A stretch of 39,906 nucleotides of DNA, from positions 1 to 39,906 of the forward strand of contig RDOE01000026.1 in assembly GCA_011364975.1 (NCBI GenBank). Direction: 5' to 3'. The position numbers and the translations under genes are program-made. Origin of the DNA: Promethearchaeota archaeon (GTDB lineage: Archaea; Asgardarchaeota; Lokiarchaeia; Sigyniarchaeales; SOKP01). How positions within the stretch are numbered: the stretch's first letter is position 1; each line of letters begins with the position of its first letter. Shown here piece after piece: positions 1 to 8,894 of the stretch. The notes below the pieces were generated by a model that ran no database searches, was not told the DNA's origin, and worked only from the letters and a program-made list of their open reading frames with translations.

Positions 1-44
1 CTGCAGAGTTGTTTAGGGGAGTTCAAATCTCCCCTCTGGCTCCA
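1..44 (+). tRNA. tRNA-Cys(GCA), 3' half, cut by the window edge
   Basis: The window opens inside the anticodon loop. In order I read loop CTGCAGA with anticodon GCA at bases 3-5, a 5-base anticodon-stem strand, a 4-base variable loop, T-stem GGGAG/CTCCC around T-loop TTCAAAT, acceptor strand CTCTGGC, discriminator T and an encoded CCA. A U73 discriminator with a GCA anticodon is the known cysteine identity set. The T-loop has the normal seven bases and no intron, unlike two other tRNAs in this window. The 5' half lies outside, so acceptor pairing cannot be checked. Confidence 0.8.
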
Positions 45-121
45 AACACTCTCTCTAATTTCATCTAAGGTGAACATTAATAATCATAATCTTTTTCAAA
101 ATTAGATTTTTATTTTATAAT

Positions 122-1018
122 ATGGCCTTACAGAAAATAACTACAGGAAAGATTATTGATAAAAAAAAGAGAGGAGAAAAGATAATCACCATTACAGCAT
201 ATGATTATTCTTTTGCAAAAATAGTGGATGACTGTGGATTTGATCTTATACTTGTTGGAGACTCTCTTTCCATGGTATCACTGGGATATAATAACACACT
301 ATCAGTGAACATGGATGAGATGATTCATCATACAAAGGCAGTTTCACGTGGAGTTTCAAATGCTCTGATAGTTGGAGACATGCCATTTCTTTCCTATAAA
401 GTAGATAAAAATGACGCTGTAAAAAACGCGGGAAGATTTATCCAAGAAGGGGGTGCTGAAGCTGTTAAGGTTGAGGGAGGTACCGAAATCTGTCCTACAA
501 TAAAAGCTATTATTGATGCCGATATTCAAGTAATGGGTCATATCGGACTTACTCCTCAAGCAGTTTATAAATTTGGTGGATTTTTAGTGCAAGGGAAGAC
601 CGTTGAGGCTGCTAAAAAATTAATAATCGATGCTAAAAACTTAGAAAAACAAGGTGTATTTTCGATAGTATTGGAAAGTATTCCTTGGCAAATTGCAAAA
701 CTTATTACTAACTCAGTGGACATTCCAACTATAGGAATTGGTGCTGGTTCATATTGTGATGGACAAATAATTGTTATTTATGATATGTTAGGATTGTCTA
801 CTGATATTAAACCCAAATTTCTAAAATATTTCGGAAATATTGGCGATAATATCCGATCTGCTTTAAAAAATTATCGAGATGAAGTGAATCAATCTTTGTA
901 TCCAGATAAAGAACATTCATACGAATTTCCCACAGAAGAATTAGATTTAATAAATGAATGGTTTGAAAAGGTCGATCTTGATAAAGAAACAGTTAATAAT
1001 AAAACACGTCTTACTTAA
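122..1018 (+). CDS. panB: 3-methyl-2-oxobutanoate hydroxymethyltransferase (ketopantoate synthesis)
   Basis: This enzyme transfers a hydroxymethyl group from methylene-tetrahydropterin to 2-oxoisovalerate to make ketopantoate, the first committed step toward pantothenate and coenzyme A. The (beta/alpha)8 family motifs are all present in order: ITAYD, VGDSLSMV with the metal-binding Asp at residue 47, GDMPF, VKVEGG, GHIGLTPQ, LESIP with the catalytic Glu, and IGIGAG. The protein has 298 residues, about 30 more than typical bacterial PanB; the excess is a charged C-terminal tail. The ATG follows an AT-rich stretch with no Shine-Dalgarno sequence, so leaderless translation is likely. It stands alone on the plus strand, 77 bases after tRNA-Cys. 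The decarboxylase gene at 4567-5748 may supply beta-alanine to the same pathway (inference). Confidence 0.95.
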   Translation: MALQKITTGKIIDKKKRGEKIITITAYDYSFAKIVDDCGFDLILVGDSLSMVSLGYNNTLSVNMDEMIHHTKAVSRGVSNALIVGDMPFLSYKVDKNDAVKNAGRFIQEGGAEAVKVEGGTEICPTIKAIIDADIQVMGHIGLTPQAVYKFGGFLVQGKTVEAAKKLIIDAKNLEKQGVFSIVLESIPWQIAKLITNSVDIPTIGIGAGSYCDGQIIVIYDMLGLSTDIKPKFLKYFGNIGDNIRSALKNYRDEVNQSLYPDKEHSYEFPTEELDLINEWFEKVDLDKETVNNKTRLT

Positions 1019-1228
1019 GTAATCTATAAGGTATAAATTTTAAAGAATATTCTTGTTAAATTTGAAATTTAGAGGATAAACAAATTATCAATAATATATA
1101 CAATATAGTTAGTTATCATCCAAAAGTATAATTAAATATATTTTTATTTATTATATTAACATAAAGTAATATGATTTTTCTCTTTAAAATAAAGAATTAA
1201 GATATAATAACTTTAAGCATGATCAACT

Positions 1229-2944
1229 ATGGCAGAAGAATATGATTATCTATTTAAATCAATAGTAGTCGGTGATGGTGGCGTTGGAAAGACTGCTCTA
1301 ACTCTTCGTTTCTCAAAAGGTTTCTTCACTGAAGATTATAAAATGACTATTGGCGTTGATTTTCATGTTAAAACCATTTCTATAGATACAAATGAGGGTT
1401 CAATTAAATGTAAACTCCAATTATGGGATACAGGAGGACAAGAACGATTTAGCTCTATTAGACCAATGTATTATAGAGGGTCTTTAGGAGTAGTGTTAGT
1501 TTTTGATCTTACCAATTCTGATAGTTTTGAACATTTGCCACAATGGATTGAAGAAGTTAGAGCAAATGTTAAAGCTGAAATACCATTGCTGTTAGTAGGA
1601 AATAAGAGTGACTTATTAGAGCAAAGAGCTGTGACTATGGAAGAGATCAATAGATTTACAAGAGATTTTAACTTATATTATATGGAAACCTCTGCTAAAA
1701 CAGGAGATGGTGTTGGAGATTGCTTTTATATTTTAGCTTGCTTAATGATCGGACAAGGAGTTCCCGAACAATTGATTGCTAATGAAACCGTTTTTAGTCC
1801 GGGACAGATAACAATCGAAGCCCAAGAAATGGCTACTCCAAGTTATCCTTCTACTAATACCCAAATAGACTATGTGGCACCACCAGTTCCTGAACCTGAT
1901 AATAATGAATTCGTGAATTTACCATCTACGATCAAGTTTGATTCAGATTTTGAATTTGAGGCACCTCCAGTGCCAGAACCTGAGTTAATTGAAAAACCTA
2001 AGCCAATAACTAGTTTTAAATTGGAATCTGATTTTGAGTATGAGGCACCACCAGTTCCGGAACCATCACAAAGAAAACATATAGAAACACCTCAAACCAC
2101 AGATTCTACTCTAATGCCCAAGATTGAGATACCAGAACCTAATGATATTGAATTTAAAATGCCCGATGAAATTTTATCTGAAAAATCAGAACAACCTCCA
2201 CCAAAAACAAGAACTTCCTTGTTTTTTGATACAAAGTCAGAAGAAAGTGCAAAATATGTGCCAAAAGCCATCCCATTTTCCTCAAATCTCCCTACTCCAG
2301 TTCCAGCCCCAGAAGAATTTCAATTATTACAAACTAAGAAATCCACTCAATCACCACCATCCCAAGAGATTGAATCTGAGTCTTTAGTGGATTATATGCC
2401 TGATGTCATTCTTTCTAAAAAAGAAAGGAAGAGATTAGCTAAAGAACAAAAAAAATTGGAAAAGGAGAAGTTGAAAGTAGAAAAAGAGAAGAAAATTGAG
2501 GAAGAGAAGCAAAAACAAAATAAATTATTAGAGGATATGAAGAAAACCAAAAAGGATAAAAAAGAAAAACCTCAAACGGAACCTTTCTTAACTTATCCAA
2601 CAACCTCTCAAACAACCACCCCTACGAATCCTTTATTTCAAGCATTAAAGCAAAAACAAGAAGGAGAAATTGAAGAGCACCAAAAAAACTTTATACCTTT
2701 TTTTGCTACCCCCAAACCTCTTATTGCTAGTGAATCGAAAAAACAACAATCATCATCAACACTAAGAATTATTCCAAACATTAGTGATATTGAAAAAGAA
2801 TCACCAAGCTTCTTAGTACGACCTACATCCCAACCAGTTCCTAAAGAAGATTTAAAATCTAAAGATTTATTGATCTGTGAGCAATGTGGGGCGACTCTTT
2901 CCTCAGATTATGCTTTCTGTAATAAATGTGGTAATAAATTATAA
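1229..2944 (+). CDS. Rab-like small GTPase with long proline-rich/coiled-coil tail and C-terminal zinc ribbon
   Basis: Residues 8-180 form a complete Ras-superfamily G domain: G1 GDGGVGKT (15-22), switch I Thr40 in TIGVDF, G3 DTGGQ (67-71, with the usual catalytic Gln but Gly for the usual Ala), G4 NKSD (125-128) and G5 ETSAK (153-157). WDTGGQERF is strongly Rab-like. About 390 further residues follow. Residues 200-380 are Pro/Glu-rich and carry three copies of the core APPVPEP spaced exactly 28 residues apart. Residues about 395-450 are a highly charged Lys/Glu coiled coil. The protein ends in a CxxC...CxxC zinc ribbon (about 549-571). There is no C-terminal prenylation cysteine motif. By family it should be a GTP/GDP switch for membrane or cytoskeletal processes. 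The tail could be a scaffold for partners (inference). It is convergent with another zinc-ribbon gene 45 bases downstream. Confidence 0.92.
   Translation: MAEEYDYLFKSIVVGDGGVGKTALTLRFSKGFFTEDYKMTIGVDFHVKTISIDTNEGSIKCKLQLWDTGGQERFSSIRPMYYRGSLGVVLVFDLTNSDSFEHLPQWIEEVRANVKAEIPLLLVGNKSDLLEQRAVTMEEINRFTRDFNLYYMETSAKTGDGVGDCFYILACLMIGQGVPEQLIANETVFSPGQITIEAQEMATPSYPSTNTQIDYVAPPVPEPDNNEFVNLPSTIKFDSDFEFEAPPVPEPELIEKPKPITSFKLESDFEYEAPPVPEPSQRKHIETPQTTDSTLMPKIEIPEPNDIEFKMPDEILSEKSEQPPPKTRTSLFFDTKSEESAKYVPKAIPFSSNLPTPVPAPEEFQLLQTKKSTQSPPSQEIESESLVDYMPDVILSKKERKRLAKEQKKLEKEKLKVEKEKKIEEEKQKQNKLLEDMKKTKKDKKEKPQTEPFLTYPTTSQTTTPTNPLFQALKQKQEGEIEEHQKNFIPFFATPKPLIASESKKQQSSSTLRIIPNISDIEKESPSFLVRPTSQPVPKEDLKSKDLLICEQCGATLSSDYAFCNKCGNKL
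1874..2064 (+). repeat. Tandem 84-bp (28-codon) repeat within the GTPase tail
   Basis: Near-identical segments encoding a Val/Glu-Ala-Pro-Pro-Val-Pro-Glu-Pro core begin at 1874, 1958 and 2042, exactly 84 bases apart. The stretch before each core is also similar (Ser-Asp-Phe-Glu-Phe/Tyr-Glu), so the unit is a 28-residue repeat and not a chance short motif. Copies differ mainly at third codon positions, which suggests purifying selection on the protein. Confidence 0.8.
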
Positions 2945-2989
2945 TCTTTCAAGATCTTTAAAAAACGTTAATTAAAAAAATACTATTAC

Positions 2990-3805
2990 TTATAGATTTT
3001 TACCACATATTGGGCAAATACTCCACATTTTCTTAATTTTTGAATTACAATAAGGACACACTTTCAGATCGGGGTCAATTTCAACTTGAGGCACACCAAA
3101 AATAGTAACATTTTTTTCAAAATGATAATCTTCAGGATCAGAAGGTGGTTGGATTTTCGCTGGAGGAATAACATTTTCTGATTGAACCTTAAGGACATTT
3201 CTATCAAGATCTTTATTTGAAGGGATAAAATATTCATTACCTTGTATCAATTCTTGTTGGGAATTTTGGTATTTAAATTTTGAATCACTAAGAATATCTT
3301 CATCATAAGTTTCATAACTTACATTATTGGGGGGCTTAACTTGTTCTTCTTGTTCTTTATATTCAATAGGCATGCCAACTTTATAGAAAAAGTAATTTCC
3401 TTCATTATTTTCGATAATTATATTTCCATTTTCTAAATAAACGCGTATGTAATAAATAATGGTAATGCCTGTAGGAACATCAGCAATTTCTGCGATAAAA
3501 TAATCTTGTTTATTTTCCATTTTCATTTGATACCATGATTTCCCATGATCAGCACTAAATATTAATTGAACAAGCTGTAAAGACCTATCAAAATCTTCTT
3601 CAGTTATTTTTACAACTATTTTAATATTTTTTTTCGATTTATCCTCTTGATCCAGAACTTTTTCCGCTTCACCAAAATCCCAAGCAGCACCACATTTAGG
3701 ACAATTAGTAAACCAATTTGGATATTCAAATTTACACTGAGAACAAGTTTTTGTAAAATATCGTGTAGTTTTTATTCCAATTGTTTTCTTTTTTTGTTTT
3801 GCCAT
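2990..3805 (-). CDS. Protein of unknown function with two terminal zinc ribbons and a central beta-sandwich-like domain
   Basis: This 271-residue protein is not assigned to a named family. It starts with a basic segment and a zinc ribbon (CSQC...CPKC, about residues 16-38) and ends with a second one (CPYC...CPIC, about 250-269). Between them, roughly residues 60-145, is a beta-rich segment (FSADHGKSWYQMKME, YFIAEIADVPTG, IYYIRVYLENG) that resembles an Ig-like or carbohydrate-binding-module fold. The rest is a low-complexity polar linker. It has no signal peptide or membrane helix, so it is probably cytosolic. It lies tail-to-tail with the Rab-like GTPase gene, whose product also ends in a zinc ribbon. 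The double-ribbon layout suggests an adaptor more than an enzyme (inference). Confidence 0.75.
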   Translation of the reverse strand: MAKQKKKTIGIKTTRYFTKTCSQCKFEYPNWFTNCPKCGAAWDFGEAEKVLDQEDKSKKNIKIVVKITEEDFDRSLQLVQLIFSADHGKSWYQMKMENKQDYFIAEIADVPTGITIIYYIRVYLENGNIIIENNEGNYFFYKVGMPIEYKEQEEQVKPPNNVSYETYDEDILSDSKFKYQNSQQELIQGNEYFIPSNKDLDRNVLKVQSENVIPPAKIQPPSDPEDYHFEKNVTIFGVPQVEIDPDLKVCPYCNSKIKKMWSICPICGKNL

Positions 3806-3961
3806 TCTCTAATTCATTATCCGAGAAAATTTGTACCCAAATAAGTCTATATAATGTATTAAATTATTTTTAGATTTATAAATATATTTCTGAAACATTT
3901 TATAAAATTCTTATTTTCTTATAATAATTATAAGTAATAAATATACTCAAAAATATAACAA

Positions 3962-4570
3962 ATGTCAAATAAAATTGATGATGCTGAAATTAAAGCTTTA
4001 TTGTCAACTTTAGATGATTTGATTGATATGAAAATCCTTTTTAGAAAATTAGCCCCAAATTATACTTTAGATAAAGAATGCAATCAACAATTCCTCTCAA
4101 TTCTCGAATCTTTATACTTAAAATTCCAACCCCTATTCTCAAAATTTTTAAATCAAGATCATACGGTTGGGGATAAACAGAGCAATGCAAAAGAATTTTT
4201 AGAGCAAATTAAAGAAAAAAAATCACACGTCTTAGTTTCTGCTAATTCCTCTAAAAAGGTTTTAAAAAAATGGGGTATTCTCCCACAAAATATCATTGTT
4301 AGTGGAGGACCATTGATATTTGAAGATTTTAAGAAAGTAAATCCTAATATTTCTGATGAGCGATTGTCTGGTGTTAAAAAAAAGTGTAATCACCTACTAA
4401 AGCTCCTTCAAAGTAATAAGTTGAGAGGAGAGGATGTAATTTTTATCTATGAAATACAGAATCTTACTGATAAAATAATATTAGATGAATTAAACACTAA
4501 TATTGATTTGATTGATAAGCATATTCAGCTATATAGGATACCTTCCTGGAAATTGTTCGAAAAAAACTAG
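3962..4570 (+). CDS. Conserved archaeal hypothetical protein, possibly DUF2100
   Basis: The product has 202 residues, mostly helical in the first 85. A conserved-looking core follows: VLVSANSSKKVLKKWG, then IIVSGGPLIFEDFKKVNP, then a Lys-rich helix. From memory this core resembles the DUF2100 family found mainly in methanogens; that assignment is tentative and no function is known for it. There is no signal peptide, membrane helix or cysteine cluster. The start ATG follows an AT-rich leader. The stop overlaps the 3' end of the convergent decarboxylase gene by four bases, so the two transcripts must share a terminator zone. Confidence 0.7.
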   Translation: MSNKIDDAEIKALLSTLDDLIDMKILFRKLAPNYTLDKECNQQFLSILESLYLKFQPLFSKFLNQDHTVGDKQSNAKEFLEQIKEKKSHVLVSANSSKKVLKKWGILPQNIIVSGGPLIFEDFKKVNPNISDERLSGVKKKCNHLLKLLQSNKLRGEDVIFIYEIQNLTDKIILDELNTNIDLIDKHIQLYRIPSWKLFEKN

Positions 4571-5748
4571 CAGGTTAATTTTAAATCCTTAACAACTATT
4601 TCAAGGTCGTCTGTAAACTTTATCAAATGCGCCCTAGTTACATGAGGCATTACTACTACTCTAATTAAATTGAAATCTTCAAACTTACCTAACATCCAAC
4701 CTTTCTTACGTAATCTTGAATCAAGATCACAAATACTTTTCCCATTTTCTGTAGTAATGCCAACAACATTCATAATTGGATTTACCGATAATTTTATCCC
4801 CTCAATTTCAGAAATACGTTGAGTGAGATATTGAGTATTATTCATACAATTTTTAATAACATTCTTAAAACCATTTATCCCTAAAGAACGTAAAACTACC
4901 CAAAAAGCTATTACTGAAGCTCCGGGACGAGTACCGACTATATGAAAATGTTTAAAGTTCCCTCCTGCAAGATAAGGTATCTCGAATCCTGTTTTTTCTA
5001 AAATTTCACCATTTTTTAAGAAAAACCCACCCGAAGGAATAACTCCTAATCCCATTTTATGGGGGTCTGCCGTAAGTGAATCTACATTCTTCACGGAAAA
5101 ATCCCAAGGGGGAATTTTTTTATTTAGTAAATTTAAAAAGGGTAATACGAATCCTCCAAATGCGGCATCCACGTGAAAAAAAATATTCTTATCTTCAATA
5201 ATATTACCAATTTCTCCTATAGGATCAACAATTCCTAATGAAGTAGTTCCCGCTACAGCTACAACTCCGCAGGTATTATCATTAATAAGGCTTGAAAAAT
5301 GGTCTAAATCTAATTCAAAATTAGATTTTAAGTTTACTTTACGTAATCTAATGTCTAATAAATCAGCAGCTTTATCAAAGGAAACATGAGCAGAGGTTGG
5401 AACAACAACTTCTGGAGATTTGATCTCTGGATGCAACTTCTTAGCAATTCTCATTGCGATTAAATTAGCCTCTGATCCTCCGGTTGTAAAAGTTCCTATA
5501 AGATTATTTCCATGAAATAATTCACCAAGTTCCTTAATTACTTCCTGCTCTAATTCAGTTGTACCTGAAAATAAACCGGGATCCCCTAAATTTTTAGAAA
5601 TATACTTTATGTAAACTTCTTTAGCTAATTCGAAGGGTTCAGTACACATCGAGCCTAAGATTGAACCTGAATCATAAGTTAAATCTTTTGCTAATTTTTC
5701 ATCCAATAATTTAAGTATTTCCTGTTTACTAAGACCATTTTCTTGCAT
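4567..5748 (-). CDS. mfnA: PLP-dependent L-aspartate/L-tyrosine decarboxylase, MfnA type
   Basis: This is a group II pyridoxal-phosphate decarboxylase of 393 residues, the usual MfnA length. Visible landmarks are TTGGSEAN near residue 90, the cofactor Asp in FHVDAAFGGF, and the Schiff-base Lys in TADPHKMG (about residue 233). In methanogens MfnA makes tyramine for methanofuran; in Thermococcales and others it decarboxylates aspartate to beta-alanine for coenzyme A. No methanogenesis genes are visible and panB lies 3.5 kb away, so I favour aspartate decarboxylase (inference). A glutamate decarboxylase role cannot be excluded from sequence alone. It ends in a four-base overlap with the convergent gene on the plus strand. 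Confidence 0.88.
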   Translation of the reverse strand: MQENGLSKQEILKLLDEKLAKDLTYDSGSILGSMCTEPFELAKEVYIKYISKNLGDPGLFSGTTELEQEVIKELGELFHGNNLIGTFTTGGSEANLIAMRIAKKLHPEIKSPEVVVPTSAHVSFDKAADLLDIRLRKVNLKSNFELDLDHFSSLINDNTCGVVAVAGTTSLGIVDPIGEIGNIIEDKNIFFHVDAAFGGFVLPFLNLLNKKIPPWDFSVKNVDSLTADPHKMGLGVIPSGGFFLKNGEILEKTGFEIPYLAGGNFKHFHIVGTRPGASVIAFWVVLRSLGINGFKNVIKNCMNNTQYLTQRISEIEGIKLSVNPIMNVVGITTENGKSICDLDSRLRKKGWMLGKFEDFNLIRVVVMPHVTRAHLIKFTDDLEIVVKDLKLTC

Positions 5749-5913
5749 TTTTTTAATAATAATTAATCCTTTTTATTATCCTTTCCGTCTAAATTATTAA
5801 TTAAAACTATTTAAAAAATTAAAATTTTAAGATTATATCTACAAACTTAATAAGCTTTTTACATATAATGCGATTGTAATAATGGAATCTCAACTTAATA
5901 CCAACCCTATCAT

Positions 5914-6231
5914 TTATAAAAATCGTTTTGAATCTCTGTTTATTATTTTTTTTATTGAATTATCTAATTTCTTCGCAATATCTATATTATAATAATTTGC
6001 AATACATATTAAAGCATAAAAAATATCAGCAATCTCTTCTCCAAGATTTAACGACTCCTCATTCAGTTTAGCAGGTTTAAAACCCTCTAAATTATTAATA
6101 ATTCGGGCTAACTCTCCTATTTCCTCTATTAAAGCCCCTAACATAGATAATGGTGGCCAATAACCCCCGTGTTTGTGGATCCAATTATTAATTTTCAATT
6201 GATACTCTTTAATTGAGGATTCATTCTTCAT
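5914..6231 (-). CDS. MazG-like nucleotide pyrophosphohydrolase
   Basis: A 105-residue all-helical protein of the MazG/dUTPase-like superfamily, which hydrolyses (d)NTPs to monophosphates and pyrophosphate. The Mg-binding pattern is clear: EEIGELARIIN (EExxE) followed about 30 residues later by LGEEIADIFYAL (ExxD). One domain only, so it is the short archaeal/house-cleaning form and not full MazG. It lies downstream of nrdD on the same strand with a 113-base gap. A link to nucleotide-pool hygiene beside a ribonucleotide reductase is plausible but inferred. The true substrate cannot be read from sequence. Confidence 0.88.
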   Translation of the reverse strand: MKNESSIKEYQLKINNWIHKHGGYWPPLSMLGALIEEIGELARIINNLEGFKPAKLNEESLNLGEEIADIFYALICIANYYNIDIAKKLDNSIKKIINRDSKRFL

Positions 6232-6344
6232 AGGAGAAATACAATAAAGGATTCCCTAAAAAAATTGGGATGAGGAAAAACTATTGTTCCTCATATTAAT
6301 ACATTCCAAAAATCATAATTTTTAAGGTTAAAAAAAGGTATTCT

Positions 6345-8489
6345 TTAAAAAACGGTATTATATCTTATCCTCCCTCGCCATTCAGCTAATTTTCCTGGAT
6401 TATATCTATTCACTTCGCTGTAATATCCTGTAATTCTGGAATATATTTTTACCTCTTTAGTATAACATTGGGGGCATGACCATTGACCTCCCCTAAACAT
6501 TGTTCTACAAGAAGGACAATAGGTAAAATCGGTAGTATACGCAAAATAGGCCGTATTTGTGTTGCAACAAATGTTTTTGGTAAGCTCCCACAAACCCTTT
6601 ATGTCTGGTTTCTGCTCTCCTAACCAAATGTGAGTAATAACACCACCATTTACAATAGGATGGAAATCTCCTTGCTTTCTAATTCGTTCGTATAATGGAA
6701 TGTCCGCATCATATCTTAAATGGCTTGAATTGGTATAATATACAGATTTTCCGCTTGATTGAGGAAGAGCTTTTTTAGGGAAATGTTTTAAATCCAATCT
6801 TGCAAAACGTCCAGAGGAGCTTTCAGAAGGTTGTTCCCATAGCGAATATAGCTTTCCATCTCTCTCTGTCATGGAATTGCACTTTGCGACCATATATTCA
6901 AGAATATGTTTTCCTAAATCATAAGCACTTTCATTTTCATGTAACTCAAAATTAGTAAGGCTTTTTACTGCTTCATTTAATCCAGTAAATCCAACTGAGA
7001 GGTTTTGATCCTTTAAGTTAAATATAGGTTTACCATTAATGTTGCCACTACATAAAGGGAGATGACCTGTTTTCAGCCTTTTTTCAATTAAACTCCATTT
7101 TTTCCTTAATATTTTTGCTGCAAGCTCCATTTTCTCCTCTAAAATAGTAAAATAATCCTCCTCATTCTTTGAAAGATAAGCATATCTTGGTAAATTTAAA
7201 CTAACACTCTGTAAGGAACCAATTGTAACGTAATTCTCCCAAATGTTCACATTTTTTCTTTTTTCTGGGTCTAAAATGCATTGTTGAATGATTTGATTTC
7301 CACTCAAGAACTTTCGACAACATTGACTATGAATTTCATCAGGCATCCAATCGGGACACATATTGAGAAAATAGGGGGTACCCATAGTTGCGACTTCTTC
7401 CATGATTTTTAAGTAAGAAGTTTCAAATTCTGAAAGCCATTCTTTTTTAACCTTAATCTCATGTTTAGGGAATGCGAATAACTTTCCATTATGATCACCT
7501 TGAATATAGACCTCTGTTAATGCATCAAACAGTTCAAGGCATTCATTTGAAAAATCTCCATATTTTCCTACAACTTTCCCATGGCATCCGATTGCAGGAA
7601 TATCAACCAAACCATCTGGTATTGTCGGTGTACATGAAATTGAGGTAAACGGAACCTGTCCACCACGTGCAGCAAAAATTTGGTTTGTTTCAAAAATTAA
7701 ACATTGCATGGATTGCTCAATTTCTCTTTTCGATAAACCTCTTGCATAAGGTGCTAGGAATGTCGTAATGTAATCGTATCCTTGCCCTCCTGAAAATTCA
7801 CCTTGAATAATTCCCAACCATTTTGCCAAATGAGTAACTGCAACCCTTAAACTACCAGCAGGTCCAGATTTACTACAATGTGCCCAACTTTCTACCGGTG
7901 GCAATCCGTGTTCTAGTATCATACGAGGGTCCCATTCCTGACAGAAAGGTCGTAAATCAAAATACCTAAGCATATGGACGTGAATGTCTCCGTAAAGGTG
8001 AGCATGAGCTTCCTCTGAATCCAAGATTCGAAGGAGAGCATATTCATCAGAAATTCGATTTGCTGCCCAGTGATGAATACTTTCTGGATTAATATCTTGG
8101 TTAGCATTCTCATCTATTCCACTATCTAATATTTCTTCATAGTCCATTAATGGCATACCTATTCTTGTATATAATTTTCGTTCTTCTTCATAATGCTGTT
8201 CTGCTAAAATTGAACACACCATTTCTCTAATATGGGGTCCTGAAAGAAATTTTATTCCGGAAGATATTATTCTTCTTACCACACTTTCCGTTATTTTATT
8301 AGCAGAATCACGATCTAAACCTGTTTCTTTACTAATACTTAATTCGATAATTACGGGATTAAAAGGTACAACATCACCTTCAGTTCTGAATACTCTTGGT
8401 AATAAATTCTTTAGATATTCATGTTTAAGCTTATCAGAGTTTTCTTTTTTATTAATTTCAGATTTTGGTATTATTTCCATATGAATCAT
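6345..8489 (-). CDS. nrdD: Anaerobic ribonucleoside-triphosphate reductase (class III, glycyl radical)
   Basis: Reduces ribonucleoside triphosphates to deoxyribonucleotides under anaerobic conditions. The 714-residue chain starts with an ATP-cone allosteric domain (about residues 28-115), continues through the ten-stranded barrel (QGEFSGGQGYDYITTFLAPYARGL, FTSISCTPTIPD) and ends with a Zn site (CPSC...CPQC, about 657-675) and the glycyl-radical motif RITGYY with Gly688 as the expected radical site. Two start ATGs lie three codons apart (8489 and 8480); I give the longer. The radical-SAM activase NrdG that must generate the glycyl radical is not adjacent and not anywhere in this window. A perfect inverted repeat lies 74-90 bases upstream. 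The gene indicates an anaerobic lifestyle. Confidence 0.96.
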   Translation of the reverse strand: MIHMEIIPKSEINKKENSDKLKHEYLKNLLPRVFRTEGDVVPFNPVIIELSISKETGLDRDSANKITESVVRRIISSGIKFLSGPHIREMVCSILAEQHYEEERKLYTRIGMPLMDYEEILDSGIDENANQDINPESIHHWAANRISDEYALLRILDSEEAHAHLYGDIHVHMLRYFDLRPFCQEWDPRMILEHGLPPVESWAHCSKSGPAGSLRVAVTHLAKWLGIIQGEFSGGQGYDYITTFLAPYARGLSKREIEQSMQCLIFETNQIFAARGGQVPFTSISCTPTIPDGLVDIPAIGCHGKVVGKYGDFSNECLELFDALTEVYIQGDHNGKLFAFPKHEIKVKKEWLSEFETSYLKIMEEVATMGTPYFLNMCPDWMPDEIHSQCCRKFLSGNQIIQQCILDPEKRKNVNIWENYVTIGSLQSVSLNLPRYAYLSKNEEDYFTILEEKMELAAKILRKKWSLIEKRLKTGHLPLCSGNINGKPIFNLKDQNLSVGFTGLNEAVKSLTNFELHENESAYDLGKHILEYMVAKCNSMTERDGKLYSLWEQPSESSSGRFARLDLKHFPKKALPQSSGKSVYYTNSSHLRYDADIPLYERIRKQGDFHPIVNGGVITHIWLGEQKPDIKGLWELTKNICCNTNTAYFAYTTDFTYCPSCRTMFRGGQWSCPQCYTKEVKIYSRITGYYSEVNRYNPGKLAEWRGRIRYNTVF

Positions 8490-8894
8490 TTCTCACAATT
8501 ATATTATTATATTCTTGTTCTCAAGAAATCAATATTATACTTAAATTAACAACATTATTTTGTCGGTTTTGTAAACCGAGAGAAATTAATTATTAAAACC
8601 CAGTTATTATTAAAATTTTTCCTCTTTTGATATAAAAATTTATAGTTTTTTCCAATATAAAGTTACTTTATTAATTAATCACTTCTAATTTAGTCCATGT
8701 CTTCACTATCTCACGATAAATTGTTTATTAAGATAAAGAAATCTTAAAACTACAATTCAAATTTTATATTTGTATTCCTAATTAAATATTGTCGACTGGG
8801 TCGATTTTATAATTTTTAATTTTCATTTCTAAAGTTTTCCAATTTTAGTATAAGACAATATTTAAATTTAAATAAAATATAAAAAGAGCTTATA
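8490..8894. other. 405-base divergent intergenic region (nrdD / cupin)
   Basis: Very AT-rich with no convincing ORF or structural RNA. It must hold the promoters of both flanking genes. A TATA-like TTTAAATT at 8861-8868 lies about 27-34 bases before the cupin ATG, which implies a nearly leaderless cupin mRNA. The only marked structures are the inverted repeat at 8563-8579 and a small TCGA...TCGA pair at 8792-8804. Confidence 0.6.
8563..8579. promoter_or_regulatory. Perfect 7-bp inverted repeat upstream of nrdD, possible operator
   Basis: TCGGTTT, a three-base spacer TGT, then AAACCGA. It is the most GC-rich short element in an otherwise AT-rich gap and lies 74-90 bases before the nrdD start. 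It does not resemble the NrdR box known in bacteria. It could be a dimeric repressor site or a weak RNA hairpin; no second copy was seen in the window. Confidence 0.35.
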
